DNA from: a bacterium
GTDB taxonomy: Bacteria; Pseudomonadota; Alphaproteobacteria; Ferrovibrionales; Ferrovibrionaceae
Reading direction: 5' to 3'
DNA length: 46,197 nt
Assembly: GCA_022844005.1 (NCBI GenBank)
Contig: JALHMN010000015.1
Location: forward strand, 1-46,197
In this document: positions 6,260-14,190 of the stretch, piece by piece
How positions within the stretch are numbered: position 1 is the first letter of the stretch
Layout of the letters: every line of letters starts with the position of its first letter
Translations under genes and position numbers: made by a program
The notes under the pieces: generated by a model
What the model was told of the DNA's origin: nothing
The model's database searches: none
Seen by the model: the letters and a program-made list of their open reading frames with translations, nothing else

Positions 6260-8989
6260 ATGGCCATCGACCTGTCCGGCCTGCCGCTCGCCCGGGATGG
6301 TGAGGCGAACCCTGCGGCGCTGCGGCGCCGTGCCGGCGCACGCCTCGCCGCAACCGAAGCCTGGCTCGACGAGGACGGCGAAGCCGTCGACCGCATCGCC
6401 GCCGATCATCGCGACCTGGCGCCGGACCTCGATCCGCTGCACGCGGACCTGGCACTGCGCCGGGACAGGGCAGCCGATGCCACGCGGCATGAGGAAGCCC
6501 GCGCGGCGATCGGCGCCACGCTCGGCCGGCTGGCGGCGGGGGCGGCTGAGAGCGGTGAGCCCGCGCGCCGGCAGAGCCACGGCGCCCTCGCCCGGTTGGC
6601 GCTGCAGGAGCATGCCGAGGCCGGCCTGATCGATCCCGGCGAAGCCGAGGCCTTTGCCGGCGACTATGACGCGCGGCTGGCGGCGGCCGATGCCGAGAAG
6701 CTCACCCGCACCGATCCCGCGCTGGTGCGCCGCCTCCTTGCCGACCAGTCGATGTTTCCGGGCCTCCTCCCCGAACAGCGCGAGCGCCTCAGCCGCGCCG
6801 CCGAGGCTCGGCTCGCCGCCGCCCCGGACGACAAGGCGGCCTCGACCGAGCGGGCGACCGCGATCGGGGCGGGGTCGAGGCTGACAGCGGCGGCCCGCAA
6901 CCGTGCCGATCTGCGGCGGCGGCTGACCGCGGGCGAGGCGGGGCTCGCCGATATCGACGCGGCCGAGGCCGCCGGCGAGATCGACGCCCGTGGTGCCGGC
7001 GCGCTGCGGCAAGGTTTCACGGCGGCGCGGGAGATGGCGAAGCAGGAGGCGGAAGGGATCCGGCGGGTGGAGGCAAGGCTGATCGCCAGCGGCCGGCTCG
7101 ACCCCGCTTCGGCCGAGGACCGCACCGCGCTCGATGCCCATTACCTCAACACCCGCAAGGGCTGGGACGAAGCGGGCCTCGCGCCCGAGGAGGTGCGGGC
7201 GGAACTCGCCGACTACATCCTCGATGCCGGCTGCTTTCCGGATGCGGTGCGCCAGCGCATCGGCCGCATCTTCCGCGTGGGCACACCGCAGGAGCGCTGG
7301 GAAGCCGCCGACCTGATCCGGACGATCGAGGAGAGGAGCCGCGGGCTTCTCGACCAGCTCGACGCGGATGACGTGCGCGAAGCGCTCGGCATCGCCGCGC
7401 TGGAGAAGGCGGGCTGGCCAGCGGCCGACGCGGTGACGCGCTACGGGTTGCTGGTGAGCGGTGAGGCGAAGGATCCGGCGGCGGCGCGGGATCGGGCAAT
7501 CCTGGAGCAAGCATCGAACAGCGGCGGAAGGGTTGTGCTGGCCCCCATCCTCGTTACCGATGAGGAAGAGAAACCGGAATTAAGTGAACAGGCGAATGGA
7601 TCCGGTTCGACGTCAGCTTCGCCGGCTCCAGCGACCCCTCTACCCAATTCAGTCTTGGGACCGTCTTCGGTAGCTGCCTCTTCTGATACCGATCTTGCCG
7701 TTCCGCCGATCACCAGCGCCCCGGAAGCCGACAAGGGCGAGGGGCACCACCAGGGTGACGATGGCGTCGGGTCCGCGGAGGCCCGGCCCAGCCCGGCAGC
7801 AGAAGCCGAGCACGGAGAAGCATCAGCCCCGGAATCCAAACGACCCGCGATCACCGTCGAAGTGGCGCGGCAGGAATTCGAGGCGCGGAAGGGTGAACTC
7901 TCCGATGAGGAACGCACGAATCTGGAGGCGATCTTCCGCACCCTCGAGGAAGGCCTCGCCCGCGCGACGCCTGACGAACGCAAAGTGATCGAGGGCTACC
8001 TGAATGAAAAGGACGTCAAGGTTGCGGAACCGGTCACCCTCACCGTCAGCACGGCGGTCGTACTTTCTGCCCTCCTGGTTGGTTACTGGGTATCTACCGA
8101 ATCAGGAGGTGACAGCGCGCGGAAGCTAGCGGCTCGACTGGGCCGCATTGCATTGCGCGCCGGGCCAGGGTTGGGGAGGTTCGGAGGGTTGCGTTTTGGC
8201 AATCCCGCTCAGGAGCGCGCGCCTCTCAAGGAGAGATCGGCGCCGCTACCTGGGATCGGGGAAGCTCGGCGAGAGAAGCCGGAGCCACCCGGCAAGTCCA
8301 ACGGGCCTCTTCCACTCACCACGCTGCCGCTCGAAAGGCGAAGCGACGAAGAAGAGGTGACGGCGGAACAAGTCCTCGACGACCTGCTTGATTTGGCCTT
8401 CGTCGATGCCTGGGAGCGTTACCGAAAGACCATCGATCCAACGATGGCAAATCCGTGGGGTACCCGCGGGTCACCGCTGACGCGGAAGGATCTCGACACG
8501 CTCGTCCGCGAATGCAAGGCCGAGTCGCGGAAGTTCCCCGGCATGGCCGAGACTTTCAAACACATCGCGGGTGCCACAACAGACGGTCGCGGAGATCAGG
8601 AACTTCCGGAGTCGACATACAAGGTCAGGGACAATCCGAAGGCAGGGGAGAAAAAGCATCGGCGAACCGACGCGGTAATCAGTGTCTGGAACTTCCTTGT
8701 CGATTTCAATACGGTTGATACCTACAAGAGCGGCGCAATCCACAAGCGTGAGCTGGAAGCGGCTGATGATGTTCGGAGTTTGCCGGCCAAGATTTTGCAC
8801 TTGGTCGAGAAGAGGTTCAGTGGCGAAACCGATGCTTCTTTCCAGAAGCGCGCTCGAGCCGCCTGCAACAAGGCTTTTCGGGAGATCGAGGCCAAGCGAA
8901 AGGCAGAGGAACGTACGGGAGGAGCGGACAAGGACGATGGGACCGCTCGCGAGAAGACGAAGCCTCCCGCCAAGCCGCGGCCGAGATGA
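6260..8989 (+). CDS. Chimeric ejection-type virion protein with linker, membrane segment and unassigned C-terminal domain
   Basis: A 909-residue protein. Residues 1 to about 410 are Ala/Arg/Glu-rich helical sequence like podovirus internal virion (ejection) proteins, including LVRRLLADQSMFPGLLPEQR. At about 411-416 codon use and composition change sharply. A Ser/Pro/acidic linker follows (about 430-535), then a charged helical part, one hydrophobic segment (about 594-613, STAVVLSALLVGYWV), a second Pro/Arg-rich linker and a C-terminal domain (about 695-890). That domain contains HRRTDAVISVWNF (D804) and VDFNTVDTYKSG (D815, D820). It matches no family I can name; a nuclease is one possibility, unproven. 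The stop overlaps the next start (ATGA). Inferred role: a phage-borne effector followed by immunity-like genes. Confidence 0.8.
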   Translation: MAIDLSGLPLARDGEANPAALRRRAGARLAATEAWLDEDGEAVDRIAADHRDLAPDLDPLHADLALRRDRAADATRHEEARAAIGATLGRLAAGAAESGEPARRQSHGALARLALQEHAEAGLIDPGEAEAFAGDYDARLAAADAEKLTRTDPALVRRLLADQSMFPGLLPEQRERLSRAAEARLAAAPDDKAASTERATAIGAGSRLTAAARNRADLRRRLTAGEAGLADIDAAEAAGEIDARGAGALRQGFTAAREMAKQEAEGIRRVEARLIASGRLDPASAEDRTALDAHYLNTRKGWDEAGLAPEEVRAELADYILDAGCFPDAVRQRIGRIFRVGTPQERWEAADLIRTIEERSRGLLDQLDADDVREALGIAALEKAGWPAADAVTRYGLLVSGEAKDPAAARDRAILEQASNSGGRVVLAPILVTDEEEKPELSEQANGSGSTSASPAPATPLPNSVLGPSSVAASSDTDLAVPPITSAPEADKGEGHHQGDDGVGSAEARPSPAAEAEHGEASAPESKRPAITVEVARQEFEARKGELSDEERTNLEAIFRTLEEGLARATPDERKVIEGYLNEKDVKVAEPVTLTVSTAVVLSALLVGYWVSTESGGDSARKLAARLGRIALRAGPGLGRFGGLRFGNPAQERAPLKERSAPLPGIGEARREKPEPPGKSNGPLPLTTLPLERRSDEEEVTAEQVLDDLLDLAFVDAWERYRKTIDPTMANPWGTRGSPLTRKDLDTLVRECKAESRKFPGMAETFKHIAGATTDGRGDQELPESTYKVRDNPKAGEKKHRRTDAVISVWNFLVDFNTVDTYKSGAIHKRELEAADDVRSLPAKILHLVEKRFSGETDASFQKRARAACNKAFREIEAKRKAEERTGGADKDDGTAREKTKPPAKPRPR

Positions 8990-9633
8990 GTGCATCAGCT
9001 AAGGGAAGAGTCCGAAGGCTCTCCAGTGCTTCCGCACGCGACGGCGCATATACGCGCAAGGACGCTGAAGCGTTTATCGCTCGCTTGCGAGAGGTGTTTC
9101 CACGGGTCATCCTCGTACGAGACAACTATGCGGACCGAGATCAACTGGAAAAGCTCAAGATTCTAAGTGAATTCAGTGAGATCCCGCCGGACAGCGACGA
9201 TGTGTGCTTCTGCATCGTCGATATTGGCTGGGTGCCCGAAGTGGTCTACCTCGGTGGTGGCACGTACGTGCTGGCCGATCTGCCTGGCCCGATTGGGACC
9301 GTTCGGTGGGCAGAACCGACTATGGGCATTCTCACGCCCGATCGAACTGGCCCGCTGACGGTGCCACAAGGACGCATACATGTGTCCTATGACAAGGCTT
9401 CCCAGAAGAAGCAGAGGGACGCCATCATGCGAGCGGCGGGCTACATCTGCGAAGGAAAAGGCACCGCGGTGAATTGGCCAAGTTATGTAGCCTGGCCGCC
9501 CGGAGGATATCCGTTCTGGATGGGAAAAGACGCTGCTCGGTGGTGCCGGGGCGGCCCGAACCGCATTCTCGGCTTCACCCAGCTGGGAAGCGGGCATGGT
9601 TTCGTTCCGAAGGAACTCGCTCACTTCAACTGA
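8986..9633 (+). CDS. Immunity-like protein A (first of three paralogues)
   Basis: A 215-residue soluble protein whose ATG (8986) overlaps the stop of the chimeric gene in ATGA, the usual coupling for a toxin and its immunity protein. Features shared with the protein at 10745: an N-terminal DAEAF-x-ARLREVFPRVIL helix-strand, a central SEF segment, then RDAIMRAAGYICEG, a WPS motif and FWMGKDAARWCRGG near the C-terminus. No known domain is recognised. There is no signal peptide or membrane segment. Base composition is less GC-rich than the flanking virion genes. Immunity is inferred from position, size and duplication only. Confidence 0.75.
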   Translation: MSASAKGRVRRLSSASARDGAYTRKDAEAFIARLREVFPRVILVRDNYADRDQLEKLKILSEFSEIPPDSDDVCFCIVDIGWVPEVVYLGGGTYVLADLPGPIGTVRWAEPTMGILTPDRTGPLTVPQGRIHVSYDKASQKKQRDAIMRAAGYICEGKGTAVNWPSYVAWPPGGYPFWMGKDAARWCRGGPNRILGFTQLGSGHGFVPKELAHFN

Positions 9634-9698
9634 GCCGTCGAAGCAGTTCCCATCCGTTTTTTTGCTGCTGCTCCGGATTGATGGTTTTCGACTACTGA

Positions 9699-10085
9699 TC
9701 GTCCGCAAACGAGAAAGCTCCGATTGTTCCCGCAGCTCTCATCCAACGGCGACGATCCATTGCGGCCCGCCAGCGTGTCACGATCAAGATCCCGATCAAG
9801 TGCAGCAACAAGGGCGTTTCGTTCATCGACATCACACATATCAACGACAAGACAGGGAGACGGCTCTTCATCAATACGATCGATGTGCGGGCGGACGGGA
9901 TCACGCCGACGTCGCGCGAAGAGCGCGCAAGCCAGATAATCCGCGCGAAGATCGACGGCGAGAATGGCGATATCTACATCACCGTTCCCAAGGTGCCCGC
10001 AGGCATGGAGCTTGACGAAGAGGCTCTCGCCCGGCGGCTGCAGCCCTACATCGACGAACTGGCACGCCCCTTTCGGGCGAAGTAG
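9699..10085 (+). CDS. Small open frame with protein-like sequence but no usual start codon; probably 5'-truncated
   Basis: The frame is open from 9699 to the TAG at 10083-10085. It reads like a real protein from about 9777 (VTIKIPIKCSNKGVSFIDIT) through RRLFINTIDVRADG to PKVPAGMELDEEAL. The only ATG, GTG or TTG is the GTG at 9885, in the middle of that conserved-looking stretch. Upstream offers only ATT or ATC codons. Either a rare start is used, or the 5' end was lost when the block was assembled. It lies between paralogues A and B. No family recognised. Confidence 0.4.
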   Translation, partial: SSANEKAPIVPAALIQRRRSIAARQRVTIKIPIKCSNKGVSFIDITHINDKTGRRLFINTIDVRADGITPTSREERASQIIRAKIDGENGDIYITVPKVPAGMELDEEALARRLQPYIDELARPFRAK

Positions 10086-10102
10086 GCTACTGCAACAACG
10101 GC

Positions 10103-10729
10103 ATGGCAAGGGCGATGGATAGAGAGGGTCCGGAACTTCACCATCGGACACGACCAATTGCGATGTCTCCGCTGGATCTGGAAGCGCTGACGCGACTTAT
10201 CCTGGCGAAATACCCAGACATGCGCTTCGCCGACTATGATTATTGGACCGATTCGAGCGTGTCTCCGTCGAGACGACTGCGGCCGCCAAACCTGCGAGTG
10301 CAGTACAAGGAAAGTCTTAACTTTCCGATGAATTGGTTCGTCCGCATGTGGCGCGAGCCACCCGGCTGGGAACCCTTTTGGCCTGGCCCAAACGAAAACG
10401 GCATCTATTGGATCGCGAATTTCCCGAGATTCGAAGCGAGTATCCAGTGTGGCGGTCTGCCCATCGTTGGAACGCAGCTGATGTGGCGAGACGGACGGAT
10501 CATGGGTTCCTATGCTCCCGACGACATTGAGCATCGGCGCTTCATCGCCAGCCTTTTTCGGCTGATTCCCAAGGTCGCAAGCCAGATGGTCAACATTATC
10601 GACCAAAAGACCGGCGAGGTAATCGAGCGATCGGTGCACACGTCCCTATGGGTCGGGCACGACCTGATAAGATGGTTGCGCGAAGATCCTCGGCGTTCGG
10701 TGGAGGGGGTATATCAGGCGCCGGACTGA
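10103..10729 (+). CDS. Immunity-like protein B (divergent paralogue)
   Basis: The open frame gives 208 residues from ATG 10103. Comparison with paralogues A and C suggests the real start may be the ATG at 10163 (MSPLDLEALTRLILAKYPD), because this aligns with DAEAFIARLREVFPRVIL of A. Neither start has a clear ribosome site. The C-terminus carries SLWVGHDLIRWLRED, the counterpart of FWMGKDAARWCRG and LWVGRDAAQWCRG. The middle is Trp-rich (WFVRMWREPPGWEPFWPGP) and unlike the other two. Function unknown; immunity or a related binding role is inferred from position. Confidence 0.65.
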   Translation: MARAMDREGPELHHRTRPIAMSPLDLEALTRLILAKYPDMRFADYDYWTDSSVSPSRRLRPPNLRVQYKESLNFPMNWFVRMWREPPGWEPFWPGPNENGIYWIANFPRFEASIQCGGLPIVGTQLMWRDGRIMGSYAPDDIEHRRFIASLFRLIPKVASQMVNIIDQKTGEVIERSVHTSLWVGHDLIRWLREDPRRSVEGVYQAPD

Positions 10730-10744
10730 GGTCGGATCATCTCG

Positions 10745-11371
10745 ATGTCGCATCTGAATGAAGCCTCTGGACGGAATCTCGTCTTCACTCAAAGCGATGC
10801 TCAAGCCTTTGTTGATGAACTGAGGCGGCGCTTCGCGAATGTTGTTCTGCTCGAGTTTAATATGTATCCGGCCCGCGACCCCTACCTGTGCAGGGTATGC
10901 GATACATTGTCGGAATTTGAGGGTGATGGCCGATCCGCGGATGTCTTTCTTTGCGAGCCGGGCGTCGATGTTTCTGCCGGAGAGCGCCGCTATCGAAAGG
11001 ATATGCTCAAGGTTTCGATAGCGGCCATCAGGCTGCCGTGGGATAGGCCGCAGCGAGTAGGTTCCTACGCAGATGCGTTGTGGCAAACCATTCCCGAAGT
11101 ATGGCTCTCAGTCGGTTACCGGACAGGCGATCGCGCATTGAAGGACAAGATCATGCGCGCAATGGCCAAGGTGTGCGAACCCGAAAGGGTGAGCGTGTAT
11201 TGGCCGAGCCTGATTCCATTCCGGTCGCAACGCGATCGTCTATGGGTTGGACGCGACGCGGCCCAGTGGTGCCGGGGTGGCGAGTGGCGCGTCCTGGGCA
11301 TGCATGGCATCGTCGGCGGCGCGATGGGTACGGTGCCGACCGAGGTCGCCCGCTCCCCTGTTTCGTCGTGA
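10745..11371 (+). CDS. Immunity-like protein C (third paralogue)
   Basis: A 208-residue protein starting 15 bases after gene B. It is clearly homologous to A: DAQAFVDELRRRFANVVLL, a central LSEFEGD, KDKIMRAMAKVCE, YWPS and LWVGRDAAQWCRGG followed by RVLG. The N-terminal half contains two Cys close together (CRVC) that A lacks. No signal peptide or membrane segment. It is the last gene of the less GC-rich block; after it composition returns to that of the virion genes by about 11450. Confidence 0.75.
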   Translation: MSHLNEASGRNLVFTQSDAQAFVDELRRRFANVVLLEFNMYPARDPYLCRVCDTLSEFEGDGRSADVFLCEPGVDVSAGERRYRKDMLKVSIAAIRLPWDRPQRVGSYADALWQTIPEVWLSVGYRTGDRALKDKIMRAMAKVCEPERVSVYWPSLIPFRSQRDRLWVGRDAAQWCRGGEWRVLGMHGIVGGAMGTVPTEVARSPVSS

Positions 11372-11503
11372 CGGCTTTTCGATTCTGATCGCCTACGACG
11401 AACGCCTCTTCGGGCCTTCCTTCTTGCAGCGCTGATCCAGCGAACCCAACGCATTCGCGAGTGCTCTGTCCGTCACCTCGCCCCACCTCCAGGAGTCCAC
11501 ACC

Positions 11504-11788
11504 ATGAAGCCCGGTGTCTCGTGGCTCGTCCGCCTGCATGGCGGACGGGCGGCGCGCGTGGCGCGTGCCTTTGCCCAGCTCTTCGACCCGAAGACCGCTG
11601 AAGGCAGGGCGGTACTCGCCGACCTCGCCCGCTATTGCCGGGTCGGGCGGTCGAGCTTCGTTCCCGGCGATCCGCACCAGACCGCCTTCAACGAAGGCGC
11701 CCGCGACGTCTTCCTGCATATCGCCGAGCTCGCCGGCCTCGATCCATCCGACTTCGCCCATCTGTTCCAGGAGGTGACCCTTGACTGA
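11504..11788 (+). CDS. Bbp19-like phage protein
   Basis: A 94-residue protein with AGGAG (11491-11495) placed well before ATG 11504. The pattern of a short helix, then EGRAVLADLARYCRVGRSSF and NEGARDVFLHIAELAGL, is that of the small Bbp19-type proteins found upstream of scaffold and capsid genes in Bordetella BPP-1-like podoviruses; their role is not well defined. Its end overlaps the TTG start of the scaffold gene by eight bases, so the two are probably co-translated. It marks the return to the standard virion gene order after the cargo block. Confidence 0.7.
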   Translation: MKPGVSWLVRLHGGRAARVARAFAQLFDPKTAEGRAVLADLARYCRVGRSSFVPGDPHQTAFNEGARDVFLHIAELAGLDPSDFAHLFQEVTLD

Positions 11789-12581
11789 CTTCGATGCCCA
11801 GCCCTCGAGCGCGGCGCCAGCGGATTGGCGCGGCAGCCTGCCGGAGGATCTGCGCCAGCATCCCGCGCTCGGCCAGCTGCCCGATGTGGCGGCACTGGCG
11901 CGCGAGCATGTGAACGCGCAGGGTCTGATCGGCCGCAAGGGCATCATCCCGCCGGGCGAGAAGGACGGGCCGGAAGCCTGGGAGCGCTTCCACACCGCCC
12001 TCGGCCGCCCGGCGCGCCCCGACGACTACGCCTTCGCGGCGCCGGAAGGGATGGAAGGCTATGACCCCGACTTCGCCGGCTGGTTCCGGCAGGCGGCGCA
12101 CAAGGCGGGCCTGCCGGCGCGCCAGGCTTCCGCCCTGCACGATGCCTATATCGACCTGGTCAGGAGCCGCGGTGCCGAGAGTGCCGCGGCGCGCGCGGCG
12201 CGGATGGACGAGGCAGAGGCCGAGCTGCGGCGCGACTGGGGGCGGGGCTATGAACGCAACCTCGGTCTCGCGCGCCGGGCCGCCGGCGCTTTCGCCGATC
12301 CCGAGATCGCCCGCGACCTCGCCGAACGCTATGGCGACGCCGCCCTGGTGCGCCTCTTTGCCCGGGTGGGCGAGGCGATGTCGGAGGATCGCCTGGCCGG
12401 CGTCGGGGGTGGTGGCGGCGGATTCGGGCTCGATGCCGGATCGGCCCGGGCCGAGATCGCCCGCGTGCAGGGCGACGCCTTCCGCAATCCCGCGCACCCG
12501 CTGATGGATGCGACCCATCCCGAGCATGACGGGCTGGTCGAGCGCCTGCGCCAGCTCTATCGCGTCGCCCATAGCGGCTGA
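11781..12581 (+). CDS. Capsid scaffolding protein
   Basis: A 266-residue, charged, Ala-rich and largely helical protein with the usual podovirus scaffold opening (DWRGSLPEDLRQHPAL) and a middle section DDYAFAAPEGMEGYDPDF. Scaffolds guide prohead assembly and are then lost. The start is a TTG at 11781, decided by a full Shine-Dalgarno AGGAGGTG at 11769-11776; it overlaps the preceding gene. It lies directly upstream of the major capsid gene, the standard place. A GC-rich hairpin follows the stop. Confidence 0.8.
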   Translation: MTDFDAQPSSAAPADWRGSLPEDLRQHPALGQLPDVAALAREHVNAQGLIGRKGIIPPGEKDGPEAWERFHTALGRPARPDDYAFAAPEGMEGYDPDFAGWFRQAAHKAGLPARQASALHDAYIDLVRSRGAESAAARAARMDEAEAELRRDWGRGYERNLGLARRAAGAFADPEIARDLAERYGDAALVRLFARVGEAMSEDRLAGVGGGGGGFGLDAGSARAEIARVQGDAFRNPAHPLMDATHPEHDGLVERLRQLYRVAHSG

Positions 12582-12592
12582 CGCCTGCGTTT

Positions 12593-12615
12593 GCCCCGCG
12601 ATCTTCGCGCGGGGC
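12593..12615. terminator. Hairpin after the scaffold gene
   Basis: GCCCCGCG (12593-12600) pairs with CGCGGGGC (12608-12615) around seven bases, just after the scaffold stop. There is no T-run. A second inverted repeat lies at 12686-12715 (GCCCTTCC with GGAAGGGC) enclosing a GC palindrome. The 268 bases between scaffold and capsid (12582-12849) hold no gene I can see. The downstream words GGAGGCCCGACCC resemble GGAAGGCCCGAACCC before the portal. Confidence 0.4.
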
Positions 12616-12849
12616 GTGGGTGGGACGGGGCGGAGGCCCGACCCTGAAGCGTGACGCGCACCTCGCAGCGCCCGCTCTCACCCCGGCCCTTCCTCGCCCG
12701 CGCGCGGGGAAGGGCGCGCCCATTCCGCCGGCCGGGCAGCGTCGCGCGCGCCTTGCGCCACGTCCGGACGGCCGCTTCCGGGTCCGCCTTCGCGGCGGGC
12801 AGCCCACCTGAACCCGATATCCCGAAACCAAACGCATGGAGGGACAGCC

Positions 12850-13713
12850 TTGTCCAACCAGATCACGGCCACGTTCGTGCAGCAGTTCAAGGAGACGCTG
12901 TATCACCTGGTCCAGCAGAAGGGTGCGCGGCTGCGCGATGCCGTCACCGTGGAGATGGTGAACGGCGAATACGCCTTCTTCGACCAGATAGGCGCCACCG
13001 CGGCGGTGGAGCGCACGGCGCGCCACACCGACAGCCCGCTGGTCAATACCCCGCACGCCCGCCGGCGTGTGCCGATGCGCGATTTCGAATGGGGCGACCT
13101 GATCGACGACCAGGATCGGGTGCGCTCCCTCGTCGACCCGACCTCGTCCTATCTCCGCAACGCCATGTGGGCGCTGGGCCGCAAGCTCGACGATCTCGTC
13201 ATCGAGGCGGCATTTGCCGATGCCGCGACGGGCAAGAGCGGCACCACGCCGATCGCCTTTCCGGCCGGCCAGCAGGTGGCCGCTTCGGCCGCCGGCCTCA
13301 CCATCGACAAGCTCCTGCAGGCGAAGCAGAAGCTCGACGCGGCGGAAGTCGACAGCGACGATCCGCGCGTTCTCGTCTGCTCGGCCCGGCAGATCAAGGA
13401 CCTGCTGGGCACCACCCAGGTGACCTCGGCCGACTACAATTCGGTGAAGGCTCTGGCGCAGGGGGAGATCGATACCTTCCTCGGCTTCCGCTTCATCCGT
13501 TCCGAACGGCTGCCGGCCGACGGTTCTTCGAACCGCCGGGTGCTGGCCTTCGCGCGCTCGGGCATCGGTCTCGCCATCGGCCGCGACATGAAGGGCAGCG
13601 TGGGCGAGCGGGCCGACAAGGGCTTCGCCACCTACGTCTATGCCTGCCTCTCCGCCGGTGCCAGCCGGCTGGAGGAGGAGCGCGTGGTCGAGATCAAGTG
13701 CACCGAGGCCTGA
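12850..13713 (+). CDS. Major capsid protein
   Basis: A 287-residue coat protein, expected to adopt the HK97 fold. It opens with ITATFVQQFKETLYHLVQQ, followed by LRDAVTVEM, TPHARRRVPM, the RDFEWGDLIDDQD section and a C-terminal VVEIKCTEA, all typical of podovirus coat proteins of the BPP-1 kind. The start is a TTG with GGAGGG (12838-12843) six bases upstream; the ATG at 12836 is in a different frame. It lies between scaffold and cement-like genes. A TTG start for such an abundant protein is unusual but matches the TTG scaffold gene. Confidence 0.85.
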   Translation: MSNQITATFVQQFKETLYHLVQQKGARLRDAVTVEMVNGEYAFFDQIGATAAVERTARHTDSPLVNTPHARRRVPMRDFEWGDLIDDQDRVRSLVDPTSSYLRNAMWALGRKLDDLVIEAAFADAATGKSGTTPIAFPAGQQVAASAAGLTIDKLLQAKQKLDAAEVDSDDPRVLVCSARQIKDLLGTTQVTSADYNSVKALAQGEIDTFLGFRFIRSERLPADGSSNRRVLAFARSGIGLAIGRDMKGSVGERADKGFATYVYACLSAGASRLEEERVVEIKCTEA

Positions 13714-13750
13714 TCCGCCTTCTTCCCGGCAATCACCAGAGGAGATTTCC

Positions 13751-14173
13751 ATGGCAGCCCTGAACGGGATCCAGATGGCGCGGATCAAGGCCTCGCCGAT
13801 CGACTATCCGGACGTCGCCGATGTCGGCGGGCGCGTCCGCGTGTTCAACGAGAAGATCACCCTCGCCGCCCAGGCGACCAGCGATACGATTGCTGTCGCC
13901 CGCCTGCCGAAGGGGGCGCGGCTCCTCTACGGCATGCTCACCACCGACACCTCTCTCGGCACCTCGACGGTCGCGATCGGCATCGCCGGCAGCACCGCGA
14001 AGTATCGCGCCGCGGCGGTCTTCACCACGCTCAACACGCCGACGCTGTTCGGCGCGGGTGCCGGAGTAGGCGAGCCGCTGACGGCGGAGGAGGAGGTGAT
14101 CATCACCATCGCGACGGCGGCCCTGCCGGCCTCTGGCACGCTTCGGGTGATGCTGTTCTTCAGCATCGACTGA
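13751..14173 (+). CDS. Cement (capsid decoration) protein, Bbp16-like
   Basis: A 140-residue protein with GAGGAG before its ATG. The sequence is almost all short beta strands with small residues (DTIAVARLPKGARLLYGM, then GTSTVAIGIAGS and TLRVMLFF), consistent with a jellyroll. Its position after the major capsid gene and its size fit the cement protein of Bordetella phage BPP-1 (Bbp16), which bridges capsomers. Assigned by position and predicted fold, not by alignment. The next gene is separated by a strong hairpin. Confidence 0.65.
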   Translation: MAALNGIQMARIKASPIDYPDVADVGGRVRVFNEKITLAAQATSDTIAVARLPKGARLLYGMLTTDTSLGTSTVAIGIAGSTAKYRAAAVFTTLNTPTLFGAGAGVGEPLTAEEEVIITIATAALPASGTLRVMLFFSID

Positions 14174-14190
14174 GACCGGCGCCGTTCGCG

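Noticed and set aside
9621-10157. A 178-codon reverse frame opposite the start-less small frame
   Set aside because: Considered because the forward frame lacks a start. Its Cys/Arg/Pro/Ser-rich translation shows no recognisable sections, while the forward frame reads like a folded protein.
11371-11503. A small fourth gene after paralogue C
   Set aside because: A frame ending at 11435 contains a segment resembling the flank after paralogue A, but it overlaps gene C, has no ribosome site and looks like residual sequence.
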